A DNA stretch of 5,240 bases, taken from Paracoccaceae bacterium (GTDB lineage: Bacteria; Pseudomonadota; Alphaproteobacteria; Rhodobacterales; Rhodobacteraceae). The notes below the pieces were generated by a model, which made no database searches, had not been told where the DNA came from, and saw only the letters and a list, made by a program, of their open reading frames with translations. A program made the translations under genes and the position numbers. The stretch lies in contig NVUP01000001.1 of the NCBI GenBank assembly GCA_002401945.1, forward strand, positions 88,835 through 94,074. Reading direction: 5' to 3'. Of this stretch, positions 1-5,240 are shown piece by piece (positions within the stretch are counted from its first letter, which is position 1; every line of letters begins with the position of its first letter).

Positions 1-1777
1 GCAAAAACACCGCCGGGAACTCCAACCCTTTGGAGCCATGCAGGGTCATGATTGACACTTTTTGCCCGGAATCACCGGCTGCGTTGTCCATGATCAGACT
101 GACATGCTCCAGAAACCCTTGCAGGTTTTCAAAATTCTCCAGCGCCTTGACCAGTTCCTTAAGGTTTTCCAGCCGCCCCGGCGCCTCGGGTGTTTTGTCA
201 GCCTGCCACATGCCGGTATAGCCGGACTCGTCCAAAATGATCCCGGCCAGTTCCATATGGGACATATCACCACCACCGGCCAGACGTCCCCAGCGGGCGA
301 GATCCTCGACCAGTTGGCGCAGCTTGCCCACGCCCTTGCCCTTGATCAGCCCGTCTTCGACCGCAAGCCGTGCACCCTCCAGCAGTGACACGCCATTTTC
401 CCGTGCGGTCATTTGGATGGTCTGCTGTGCCTTATCACCCAGCCCGCGTTTCGGTGTATTGACGATGCGCTCAAACGCCAGATCGTCGTCCGGGCTGGTG
501 ACCACGCGGAAATAGGCCATGGCATCGCGAATCTCGAGCCGTTCATAGAATCGTGGCCCACCAATCACCCGGTACGGCAACCCGATGGTCAGAAACCGAT
601 CCTCGAACGCCCGCATCTGGTGCGAGGCCCGCACCAGAATCGCCATCTGGTCCAGATCAAAGGGATCCATCCCCCGGGTGCCGCGCTGCATCGCCTCGAT
701 CTCTTCACCGATCCAGCGCGCTTCTTCCTCGCCGTCCCAATGACCAATCAAGCGGACCTTTTCACCGCCCTTGGCAGCGGTCCACAGCTCCTTGCCGAGT
801 CTATTTTCATTACCGGAAATCACACCGGAGGCCGCCGCCAGGATATGTTCGGTCGAGCGATAGTTCTGCTCCAGTCGCACCACCATGGCACCGGGGAAAT
901 CTTTTTCGAAGCGCAGGATGTTGCCAACCTCGGCGCCGCGCCAGCCATAGATCGACTGGTCGTCATCGCCAACGCAGCAGATGTTCTTGTGCCCCGCCGC
1001 CAGCAGCCGCAGCCATAGATACTGTGCAACGTTGGTATCTTGATACTCGTCCACCAGGATAAAGCGGAACCAGCGCTGGTATTGCTCGAGGATATCCGGG
1101 TGGGTCTGAAAGATCGTCACCACGTGCAGCAGCAGGTCGCCAAAATCCACCGCATTCAGCTCGCGCAGGCGGGTCTGGTACTGGGCGTACAGCTCAAAAC
1201 CCTTGCCGTTATAGGCGCTGGCATCGGCCACCGGCACCTTGGTCGGGATCAGTGCACGGTTTTTCCAGTCATCGATGATATTGGCCAGTTGCCGTGCAGG
1301 CCAGCGTTTGTCGTCAATGCCTTCGGCGCGCACCAGTTGTTTCAGCAGCCGGATCACATCATCGGTGTCCAGAATGGTGAAGTTGCTTTTCAACCCCACC
1401 AGTTCGGCATGACGGCGTAGCAGTTTAACACAGATCGCGTGAAAGGTGCCCAGCCAAGGCATGCCCTCGGCTGGTTGGCCCAGCATGGCGCCGACCCGCT
1501 CTTTCATCTCGCGTGCGGCCTTGTTGGTGAAGGTCACCGCCAAAATTTCGTTGGTGCGGGCAGAGCCGGTATTTAGCAGATGCACGATCCGAGCGGTCAG
1601 CGCCTTGGTCTTGCCAGTGCCCGCTCCGGCCAGCATCAGCACCGGGCCTTGCAGACATTCCACCGCCTCGCGCTGCGCCGGGTTCAGCCCGTCAAGATAG
1701 GGTTTGGGCCGCGCCGCCATGGCACGCGAGGATAGCGAGGCGCCCTCAAAGGCGTCCATTTCGTCAAAACTGCTCAT
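1..1777 (-). CDS. uvrD: UvrD/PcrA-type ATP-dependent DNA helicase (3' end beyond window)
   Basis: This is a superfamily 1A 3'-to-5' DNA helicase of the UvrD/PcrA/Rep family, which in known members unwinds DNA in nucleotide excision repair and mismatch repair and clears RecA filaments or stalled polymerases. About 592 of a usual 750-800 residues are visible on the minus strand without a stop. Numbered from the ATG at 1777, the motifs are: Walker A (motif I) AGAGTGKT 50-57, motif Ia TFTNKAA 82-88, GTFH 110-113, Walker B (motif II) LVDEYQDT 241-248, motif III GDDDQSIYGWRGA 270-282, motif IV QNYRST 304-309, and motif V TLHGSKGLEF 578-587. Motif VI and the C-terminal tail lie beyond base 1. There are two in-frame ATGs, at 1783 and 1777. 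I prefer 1777 because AGGA at 1786-1789 sits 8 nt from it but only 2 nt from the first. The gene is divergent from the DJ-1 gene. The family call is secure; the UvrD versus PcrA name is convention. Confidence 0.96.
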   Translation of the reverse strand, partial: MSSFDEMDAFEGASLSSRAMAARPKPYLDGLNPAQREAVECLQGPVLMLAGAGTGKTKALTARIVHLLNTGSARTNEILAVTFTNKAAREMKERVGAMLGQPAEGMPWLGTFHAICVKLLRRHAELVGLKSNFTILDTDDVIRLLKQLVRAEGIDDKRWPARQLANIIDDWKNRALIPTKVPVADASAYNGKGFELYAQYQTRLRELNAVDFGDLLLHVVTIFQTHPDILEQYQRWFRFILVDEYQDTNVAQYLWLRLLAAGHKNICCVGDDDQSIYGWRGAEVGNILRFEKDFPGAMVVRLEQNYRSTEHILAAASGVISGNENRLGKELWTAAKGGEKVRLIGHWDGEEEARWIGEEIEAMQRGTRGMDPFDLDQMAILVRASHQMRAFEDRFLTIGLPYRVIGGPRFYERLEIRDAMAYFRVVTSPDDDLAFERIVNTPKRGLGDKAQQTIQMTARENGVSLLEGARLAVEDGLIKGKGVGKLRQLVEDLARWGRLAGGGDMSHMELAGIILDESGYTGMWQADKTPEAPGRLENLKELVKALENFENLQGFLEHVSLIMDNAAGDSGQKVSIMTLHGSKGLEFPAVFL

Positions 1778-1787
1778 GCTCATTATC

Positions 1788-1826
1788 CTAGCGCGAAGGT
1801 CTCAAGAGGGGAAGTCTTGTTCTCAC
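1788..1826 (-). promoter_or_regulatory. Possible 12-codon leader reading frame upstream of uvrD
   Basis: On the minus strand a consensus Shine-Dalgarno AGGAGG (1833-1838) lies 6 nt before a GTG at 1824-1826. That GTG opens a 12-codon frame, MRTRLPLLRPSR, ending in TAG at 1788-1790. The TAG overlaps the AGGA that serves uvrD, and only 4 nt separate it from the first uvrD ATG. The frame differs from uvrD, so it is not an N-terminal extension. This arrangement would allow translational coupling or leader control. It is an inference from layout; a short frame after a chance GAGGAGG is the main alternative. Confidence 0.25.
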
Positions 1827-1840
1827 AATGTTCCTCCTCA

Positions 1841-1846
1841 ATTGTA
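1841..1846 (-). promoter_or_regulatory. Weak -10-like box for uvrD
   Basis: The minus strand reads TACAAT here, five of six matches to the sigma-70 TATAAT box, 64 nt upstream of the preferred uvrD start. No good -35 box is seen 16-18 nt upstream (the sequence there is CGGCGT-like). Transcription from it would start near 1834 and would cut into the Shine-Dalgarno of the leader frame, so this box and that frame would be hard to reconcile. Low confidence. Confidence 0.18.
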
Positions 1847-1847
1847 G

Positions 1848-1884
1848 TAGTCCCCTAACACCCACGCCGGGCAGCGCGGGACTA
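1848..1884 (+). repeat. Inverted repeat upstream of the DJ-1 gene
   Basis: TAGTCCC at 1848-1854 is a perfect inverted copy of GGGACTA at 1878-1884, with a 23-nt loop. Inside the loop CCCACGC (1861-1867) can also pair imperfectly with GCGCGGG (1874-1880), which competes for the same GGG. The structure ends 32 nt before the DJ-1 start and could be an operator, a leader structure or chance. A 7-bp arm at this spacing is expected by chance several times in 5 kb. Confidence 0.2.
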
Positions 1885-1906
1885 ATGTTTCATGGCCAAA
1901 GCGAGT

Positions 1907-1912
1907 GGAGGA
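1907..1912 (+). promoter_or_regulatory. Shine-Dalgarno that fixes the DJ-1 start
   Basis: GGAGGA ends 4 nt before the ATG at 1917. An in-frame GTG at 1905 overlaps this site and would add only four residues (MEET), so the ATG at 1917, which gives the usual MAKILMI start of the family, is the better choice. Confidence 0.8.
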
Positions 1913-1916
1913 AACA

Positions 1917-2474
1917 ATGGCTAAAATTCTGATGATCACCGGGGATTACACCGAAGACTACGAAACCATGGTGCCGTTCCAGACCCTGATGGCCTGTGGT
2001 CACCAGGTCGATGCGATCTGCCCGGGCAAGGCTGCAGGCGACACTGTGCCCACAGCAATTCATGATTTTGAGGGCGATCAGACCTATTCTGAGAAACCAG
2101 GTCACAACTTCACCCTGAACAAGAGCTACGCCGATGTTGACGTCGCTGATTACGACGCTCTGGTCATTCCCGGTGGCCGCGCGCCGGAATACCTGCGGTT
2201 GGACGAGGACGTTCTGAACAAGGTGCGGTACTTCTTTGAGGTGAACAAACCGGTGGCCGCGATCTGCCACGGTGCGCAGATCCTAACTGCTGCTGGGGTG
2301 CTAGAGGGGCGCACATGTTCCGCCTATCCGGCCTGCGCGCCCGAAGTCAAACTGGCAGGTGGCACCTATGCCGAGATCGAAGTCACCGAGGCCGTCACCG
2401 ACGGCAATCTGGTCACCGCGCCAGCCTGGCCTGCCCATCCCGCCTGGATGATGCAATTCATGGCTTTGCTGTAA
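1917..2474 (+). CDS. DJ-1/PfpI family protein (glyoxalase III/deglycase-like, plant DJ-1d type)
   Basis: This is a 185-residue cytosolic protein of the DJ-1/PfpI (class I glutamine amidotransferase-like) superfamily, with a full single domain. The nucleophile elbow is AICHGAQ at 115-121, with Cys117 as nucleophile and His118 beside it. The acidic cluster near the N-terminus, GDYTEDYE 9-16, carries the Glu that normally contacts the Cys; I align Glu16 with human DJ-1 Glu18. The segment [19 protein letters not shown] (49-67) and [10 protein letters not shown] (84-93) closely resemble what I remember of each half of Arabidopsis DJ-1d, a tandem-domain protein. Family members are reported as glyoxalase III (methylglyoxal to lactate), as disputed protein deglycases, or as proteases/chaperones. 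There is no signal peptide or membrane segment. It is divergent from uvrD and 119 bp from the next gene. The family is certain; the exact activity is not. Confidence 0.95.
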   Translation: MAKILMITGDYTEDYETMVPFQTLMACGHQVDAICPGKAAGDTVPTAIHDFEGDQTYSEKPGHNFTLNKSYADVDVADYDALVIPGGRAPEYLRLDEDVLNKVRYFFEVNKPVAAICHGAQILTAAGVLEGRTCSAYPACAPEVKLAGGTYAEIEVTEAVTDGNLVTAPAWPAHPAWMMQFMALL

Positions 2475-2484
2475 TACACTAATA

Positions 2485-2517
2485 GCAGCGCCCGGCGTTG
2501 CGTCGGGCGGTTGCTGC
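2485..2517 (+). terminator. GC-rich hairpin after the DJ-1 gene (weak terminator candidate)
   Basis: CGCCCG (2489-2494) pairs with CGGGCG (2504-2509). The stem extends by GCAG (2485-2488) with CTGC (2514-2517) across a 4-nt bulge. It starts 11 nt after the DJ-1 stop codon. No T-tract follows, only CTAGGTGGC, so it is not a classical intrinsic terminator. It could still act as a Rho-assisted 3' end or an mRNA-stabilising stem. Confidence 0.4.
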
Positions 2518-2593
2518 CTAGGTGGCAAAACACGCTTGTTGCCTATGGCATGCCGACCGGACTAACTTGCCCGCAGGAATGAAAGGTTTCATC

Positions 2594-2968
2594 ATGTGCC
2601 AGTTATTCATCGGAGCTGACAGTAGCCAGTGGAGCAGCCGCACCAAAAGCCTGCGCATTGACGGCGTTGCCACCTCGATCCGGATTGAGGAGTTTTTCTG
2701 GTCCACGCTGGAAGAGATCGCCAATCGCGACGGGATGACGGTGAATCAACTGATCACCCGGCTTTATTTCGAATCCATCGATGCCGATCACGATCTGGGC
2801 AATTTTACCTCGTTCCTGCGGGTCTGTTGTTCCAGATACCTGGCGCTGATGGCGGTGGGTGAGATTTCGCGGGATCGGCGGCAGCCCTTGTCAGAGGTTG
2901 ATGCAGGCGGGATCCTTCAGCGCGAGGCCCGGCGCGCGGCCGACAAGCGGCAACAACCTCTGAATTAA
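2594..2968 (+). CDS. Small ribbon-helix-helix (RHH_4-like) domain protein
   Basis: This 124-residue protein starts MCQLF and contains a ribbon-helix-helix fold of the RHH_4-like type common in alphaproteobacteria. Residues 16-30 (RTKSLRIDGVATSIR) fit the beta strand that contacts DNA in this fold. Residues 32-45 form the first helix (EEFFWSTLEEIANR) and MTVNQLITRLYFE 48-60 the second. A conserved-looking tail, NFTSFLRVCCSRYLAL (70-85), has adjacent cysteines 78-79, followed by a charged, probably disordered C-terminus (92-124). AAAGG at 2582-2586 sits 7 nt before this ATG, which supports the start. The longer in-frame starts, GTG 2522 and ATG 2579, lack a well-spaced site. Such proteins are presumed DNA-binding dimers, but I know of no proven role or target. 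It lies 41 bp before the dehydrogenase gene and may be cotranscribed with it. Confidence 0.85.
   Translation: MCQLFIGADSSQWSSRTKSLRIDGVATSIRIEEFFWSTLEEIANRDGMTVNQLITRLYFESIDADHDLGNFTSFLRVCCSRYLALMAVGEISRDRRQPLSEVDAGGILQREARRAADKRQQPLN
2891..2963 (+). repeat. Long-arm inverted repeat spanning the 3' end of the RHH gene
   Basis: TCAGAGGTTG (2891-2900) is a perfect inverted copy of CAACCTCTGA (2954-2963). After one mismatch, TGC (2902-2904) pairs with GCA (2950-2952), so 13 of 14 positions pair across a 45-nt loop. The right arm ends two bases before the TAA stop codon. The loop is GC-rich and could fold internally. No T-tract follows. It may be an mRNA 3' structure or chance; a 10-bp arm within about 60 nt is expected roughly 0.3 times in a window this size. 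Confidence 0.3.
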
Positions 2969-3009
2969 CAACACTTGCAATCTACTCTCAGTTTTCCCAC
3001 AAATCCGGC

Positions 3010-4167
3010 ATGGACCTGCACAGCCGCTACCCCGCCATCTCTGACCTTGCCCGCCGCGCCCAGCAGCGACTGCCGCGATTTGTCTGGGAATTTCTGGACA
3101 GCGGCACCGGCACCGAGGCCACCAAAGCGCGCAACCGCGCCGCACTGGACCGGGTTGGCTTCCTGCCCTCAATCCTGCACGGCCCTTTGGACGTGGATCT
3201 AAGCACATCCCTTTTTGGAGAAAAACTCCCCCTGCCTTTTGGCGTCGCGCCGCTGGGCATGTCAGGCCTGATCTGGCCCGACGCCGAGGGTCATCTGGCC
3301 CGCAGTGCCGCTGCTGCGGGCATTCCTTATACCTTGTCCACCGTGGCCAGCCAATCGCCCGAGGATCTGGCACCGCATCTGGGTGAGAAGGCCTGGTTTC
3401 AGCTGTATCCGCCCAAAGACCCCGATATTCGCAAGGATATGCTCAACCGCGCCAAGGCGGCAGGGTTCAAGGTGCTGGTGCTGACAGCGGATGTGCCGGT
3501 GGCCTCGCGCCGAGAACGACAGGTGCGCTCGGGGTTGACCCAACCGCCAAGACTGACACCCCGCCTGCTGGCGCAGGCGGTATCCAGCCCGGCCTGGGCT
3601 TTGGGCATGGCGCGACGTGGCATGCCGCATATGCGCACATTGGACAAATACATCAGTGGCGATCTTGGCAGCCTGTCATCGACCGCCCATGTTGGCTACC
3701 TGCTGCGCACTTCGCCGGACTGGGATTATGTTCAGTGGTTGCGCGATCACTGGCAGGGACTGATGGTCATCAAGGGCGTGATGCGCCCCGAAGACGCGCC
3801 TCGCCTACAGCAGATGGGGTTGGATGCGCTCTGGGTGTCGAACCACAGCGGCCGCCAGTTCGACGGCAGCCCCGCGTCTATCGAAATGCTGCCTGCGATC
3901 CGCAAGGCCACCTCTCTGCCACTGATCTTTGACAGCGGCGTTGAGGGCGGGCTGGACATGCTGCGCGCCCTTGCTTTGGGTGCCGATTTTGTCATGCTGG
4001 GGCGGGCCTTTCATTTTGCGCTGGCCGCCCTTGGATCGACCGGACCTGCCCACCTGATTGATATGCTAAAACAGGATCTGCTGGCCAATATGGGACAGCT
4101 GGGCGCTGCTAACCTAGCGGCGCTACCGGCTCCGATATCGCTAACATCTGTTTCGCAACTGCCATAA
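3010..4167 (+). CDS. FMN-dependent alpha-hydroxy-acid dehydrogenase (L-lactate dehydrogenase/glycolate oxidase family)
   Basis: This 385-residue TIM-barrel flavoenzyme oxidises an L-2-hydroxy acid (lactate, glycolate or mandelate type) to the 2-oxo acid. The length is typical of LldD and glycolate oxidase. Residues matching spinach glycolate oxidase are FQLY 130-133 (Tyr133 for Tyr129), LTADVP 158-163 (Asp161 for Asp157), Arg168 for Arg164, Lys255 in VIKGV for Lys230 at the flavin N1, SNHSGRQ 277-283 with catalytic base His279 and substrate-binding Arg282, the FMN-phosphate region FDSGV around Asp308, and LGR 330-332. The usual Tyr24 position is Phe28 in WEFLDSG. The N-terminus fits the family directly at this ATG, although no clear Shine-Dalgarno precedes it. 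There is no signal peptide; membrane association cannot be judged. The 3' end carries three in-frame stops in a row. Neighbouring pyruvate carboxylase suggests pyruvate as a product, but the substrate is unproven, so I give no symbol. Confidence 0.93.
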   Translation: MDLHSRYPAISDLARRAQQRLPRFVWEFLDSGTGTEATKARNRAALDRVGFLPSILHGPLDVDLSTSLFGEKLPLPFGVAPLGMSGLIWPDAEGHLARSAAAAGIPYTLSTVASQSPEDLAPHLGEKAWFQLYPPKDPDIRKDMLNRAKAAGFKVLVLTADVPVASRRERQVRSGLTQPPRLTPRLLAQAVSSPAWALGMARRGMPHMRTLDKYISGDLGSLSSTAHVGYLLRTSPDWDYVQWLRDHWQGLMVIKGVMRPEDAPRLQQMGLDALWVSNHSGRQFDGSPASIEMLPAIRKATSLPLIFDSGVEGGLDMLRALALGADFVMLGRAFHFALAALGSTGPAHLIDMLKQDLLANMGQLGAANLAALPAPISLTSVSQLP

Positions 4168-4179
4168 TAATAGGCGAAA

Positions 4180-4198
4180 CTGCGGTATGAGGCCGCAG
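4180..4198 (+). terminator. Small hairpin after the dehydrogenase gene
   Basis: CTGCGG (4180-4185) pairs perfectly with CCGCAG (4193-4198) around a 7-nt loop, 12 nt after the dehydrogenase stop codon. The sequence after it is GACAGCGCAATAATG, with no T-tract, so intrinsic termination is doubtful. The location suggests a transcript end or stabilising stem between this gene and pyruvate carboxylase. Confidence 0.35.
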
Positions 4199-4215
4199 GA
4201 CAGCGCAATAATGCC

Positions 4216-4265
4216 GGTTCTACCCAGAACTACGGTTGAACCTGTCTCTATGATGCGACTAACAC
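4216..4265 (+). promoter_or_regulatory. Possible promoter with overlapping dyads upstream of pyc
   Basis: TTGAAC (4236-4241) is a four-of-six match to a -35 box, followed after 18 nt by a poor -10, TAACAC (4260-4265). TATGAT (4249-4254) is a better -10 but lacks a well-placed -35. The -35 lies in the palindrome GGTTGAACC (4234-4242). A second dyad, GTTC-N6-GAAC (4217-4230), is just upstream, and GGTTC (4216-4220) also mirrors GAACC (4238-4242). The layout resembles an operator over a promoter. This is weak evidence from pattern alone. Confidence 0.25.
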
Positions 4266-4296
4266 TTCGTCAAATTCCCACCACCACGAGGCTAAC

Positions 4297-5240
4297 ATGA
4301 CAGACTTCAAGAAAATCCTGATTGCCAACCGTGGAGAAATCGCCATCCGAGTGATGCGTGCCGCCAATGAAATGGGCAAGGCTACCGTTGCCGTCTATGC
4401 CGAAGAGGACAAGCTGGGCCTGCACCGCTTCAAAGCGGATGAGGCTTATCGCATCGGCGAAGGCATGGGCCCGGTTGCCGCCTACCTAAGCATCGACGAG
4501 ATGATCCGGGTGGCCAAGGAATGTGGCGCTGACGCCATTCACCCTGGCTATGGGTTGCTGTCCGAGAATCCCGATTTTGTCGACGCCTGCTCGCGCAATG
4601 GCATCACCTTCATCGGTCCCAAGGCCGAGACCATGCGCGAGGTTGGTGACAAAGCCAGCGCCCGTCGCGTCGCGGTCAAAGCCGGCGTCCCCGTCATCCC
4701 GGCCACCGAAGTGCTGGGCGATGACATGGATCTGATCCGCAAACAGGCCGCCGAGGTTGGCTATCCGCTGATGCTGAAAGCCTCGTGGGGGGGCGGCGGT
4801 CGCGGCATGCGGCCGATCTACCACGAGGATGAACTGGAAGAGAAAATCCTGGAAGGTCGCCGCGAAGCCGAAGCTGCCTTTGGCAATGGCGAGGGTTTTC
4901 TGGAGAAGATGATCCTACGCGCGCGCCACGTTGAGGTGCAGATCCTGGGCGACAAACATGGCGGCATGTACCACCTGTTCGAGCGCGACTGCTCGGTCCA
5001 GCGCCGTAATCAGAAAGTGGTTGAACGCGCGCCCGCGCCTTATCTGAGCCAAGAACAACGCACCGGGATCTGCGATCTGGGCTATAAGCTCTGCAAATAC
5101 GTGAACTATGAATGCGCCGGCACTGTTGAATTCCTAATGGATATGGACGACGAAAAATTCTACTTCATCGAGGTAAACCCGCGCGTGCAGGTGGAGCACA
5201 CCGTCACCGAGGAAGTCACCGGCATCGACATCGTCCGCGC
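4297..5240 (+). CDS. pyc: Pyruvate carboxylase, N-terminal biotin carboxylase part (3' end beyond window)
   Basis: The visible 314 residues are the biotin carboxylase domain, which uses ATP and bicarbonate to carboxylate biotin. In the full enzyme (about 1,150 residues) the carboxyl group passes to pyruvate, giving oxaloacetate to refill the TCA cycle or feed gluconeogenesis. Seen here are KILIANRGEIAIRV 6-19, HPGYGLLSEN 82-91, the ATP-grasp glycine loop KASWGGGGRGM 161-171, Glu203, RHVEVQ 210-215, ERDCSVQRRNQKVVERAP 229-246, Glu278, and EVNPRVQVEH 292-301 with metal ligands Glu292/Asn294 and catalytic Arg296. The signature HRFKADEAY 43-51 and VERAPAPYL favour pyruvate carboxylase over AccC or propionyl-CoA carboxylase subunits, which usually have a different sequence there. 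GAGG at 4288-4291 lies 5 nt before the ATG. A run of seven G (4787-4793) keeps the frame. The carboxyltransferase and biotin carrier domains are not in the window, so the name rests on the N-terminal domain. Confidence 0.92.
   Translation, partial: MTDFKKILIANRGEIAIRVMRAANEMGKATVAVYAEEDKLGLHRFKADEAYRIGEGMGPVAAYLSIDEMIRVAKECGADAIHPGYGLLSENPDFVDACSRNGITFIGPKAETMREVGDKASARRVAVKAGVPVIPATEVLGDDMDLIRKQAAEVGYPLMLKASWGGGGRGMRPIYHEDELEEKILEGRREAEAAFGNGEGFLEKMILRARHVEVQILGDKHGGMYHLFERDCSVQRRNQKVVERAPAPYLSQEQRTGICDLGYKLCKYVNYECAGTVEFLMDMDDEKFYFIEVNPRVQVEHTVTEEVTGIDIVR

Noticed and set aside
413..1062. Plus-strand open frames of 201 and 169 codons
   Set aside because: They lie opposite the UvrD helicase, whose minus-strand frame carries every expected motif in order. 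Their own translations are low-complexity Arg/Pro/Ser-rich or match no family; they are shadows of a GC-rich gene.
1040..1420. Plus-strand 126-codon frame
   Set aside because: It is antisense to helicase motifs II-Ia region codons and has no recognisable domain or ribosome-binding site.
1890..2270. Minus-strand 126-codon frame
   Set aside because: It is antisense to the DJ-1 gene, whose family identity is clear; no family features are seen in the antisense product.
2547..2554. GGCATGCC palindrome before the RHH gene
   Set aside because: A single 8-bp palindrome is expected by chance in this composition, and nothing around it suggests an operator.
2522..2593. N-terminal extension of the RHH protein from GTG 2522 or ATG 2579
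   Set aside because: There is no well-spaced Shine-Dalgarno for either, and the family as I remember it begins with MCQLF at 2594.
2891..3630. Minus-strand frames of 160 and 122 codons
   Set aside because: They overlap the RHH end and the dehydrogenase gene on the other strand; composition is Arg/Gly/Pro-rich without motifs.
4787..4793. Run of seven G as a possible frameshift site
   Set aside because: The frame continues correctly on both sides through the glycine-rich ATP-binding loop, so no slip or sequencing error is needed.
4486..4824. Minus-strand 112-codon frame
   Set aside because: It is antisense to the biotin carboxylase domain, which is fully conserved in the sense frame.
1..5240. 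tRNA, rRNA, CRISPR, insertion sequence or prophage signals
   Set aside because: No cloverleaf-like sequence, regularly spaced repeats, transposase or integrase motifs, or target duplications were seen; gene content looks like ordinary core chromosome.

Overview
The window looks like chromosomal DNA of an alphaproteobacterium, most likely a Rhodobacterales/Roseobacter-type organism. This rests on moderately high GC with strong G/C preference at third codon positions, a UvrD with the DDDQSIYGWRGAEV signature, a small MCQLF-starting ribbon-helix-helix protein of a type I know mainly from that group, and a Rhizobium-like pyruvate carboxylase N-terminus. The genus cannot be settled from 5.2 kb.

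Layout. Bases 1-1777 are the minus-strand 5' three quarters of a UvrD/PcrA-type DNA helicase gene, running off the left edge inside helicase motif V. A 139-bp divergent intergenic region (1778-1916) holds the helicase ribosome-binding site, a possible 12-codon leader reading frame with a consensus Shine-Dalgarno, and a dyad. Everything to the right is on the plus strand: a DJ-1/PfpI protein (1917-2474), a ribbon-helix-helix protein (2594-2968), an FMN-dependent alpha-hydroxy-acid dehydrogenase (3010-4167), and the start of pyruvate carboxylase (4297-5240, running off the right edge inside the biotin carboxylase domain). Gaps between plus-strand genes are 119, 41 and 129 bp. They contain hairpins without T-tracts and some weak promoter-like sequence, but no RNA genes, mobile elements or CRISPR.

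How the genes may work together. The helicase is a DNA repair gene and is probably unrelated to the rest. The three metabolic products could form a short route: DJ-1-type proteins can have glyoxalase III activity (methylglyoxal to lactate), the flavoenzyme oxidises 2-hydroxy acids such as lactate to pyruvate, and pyruvate carboxylase makes oxaloacetate. This is inference from family activities, and lactate stereochemistry is an open problem. The ribbon-helix-helix protein between them is a candidate DNA-binding protein of unknown target.

The genes are mostly ordinary core genes. I found no clear new system. The points most worth a second look are the Phe at the usual active-site Tyr24 position of the flavoenzyme, the close similarity of the DJ-1 protein to one half of plant DJ-1d, the possible leader peptide before uvrD, and the uncharacterised ribbon-helix-helix protein.
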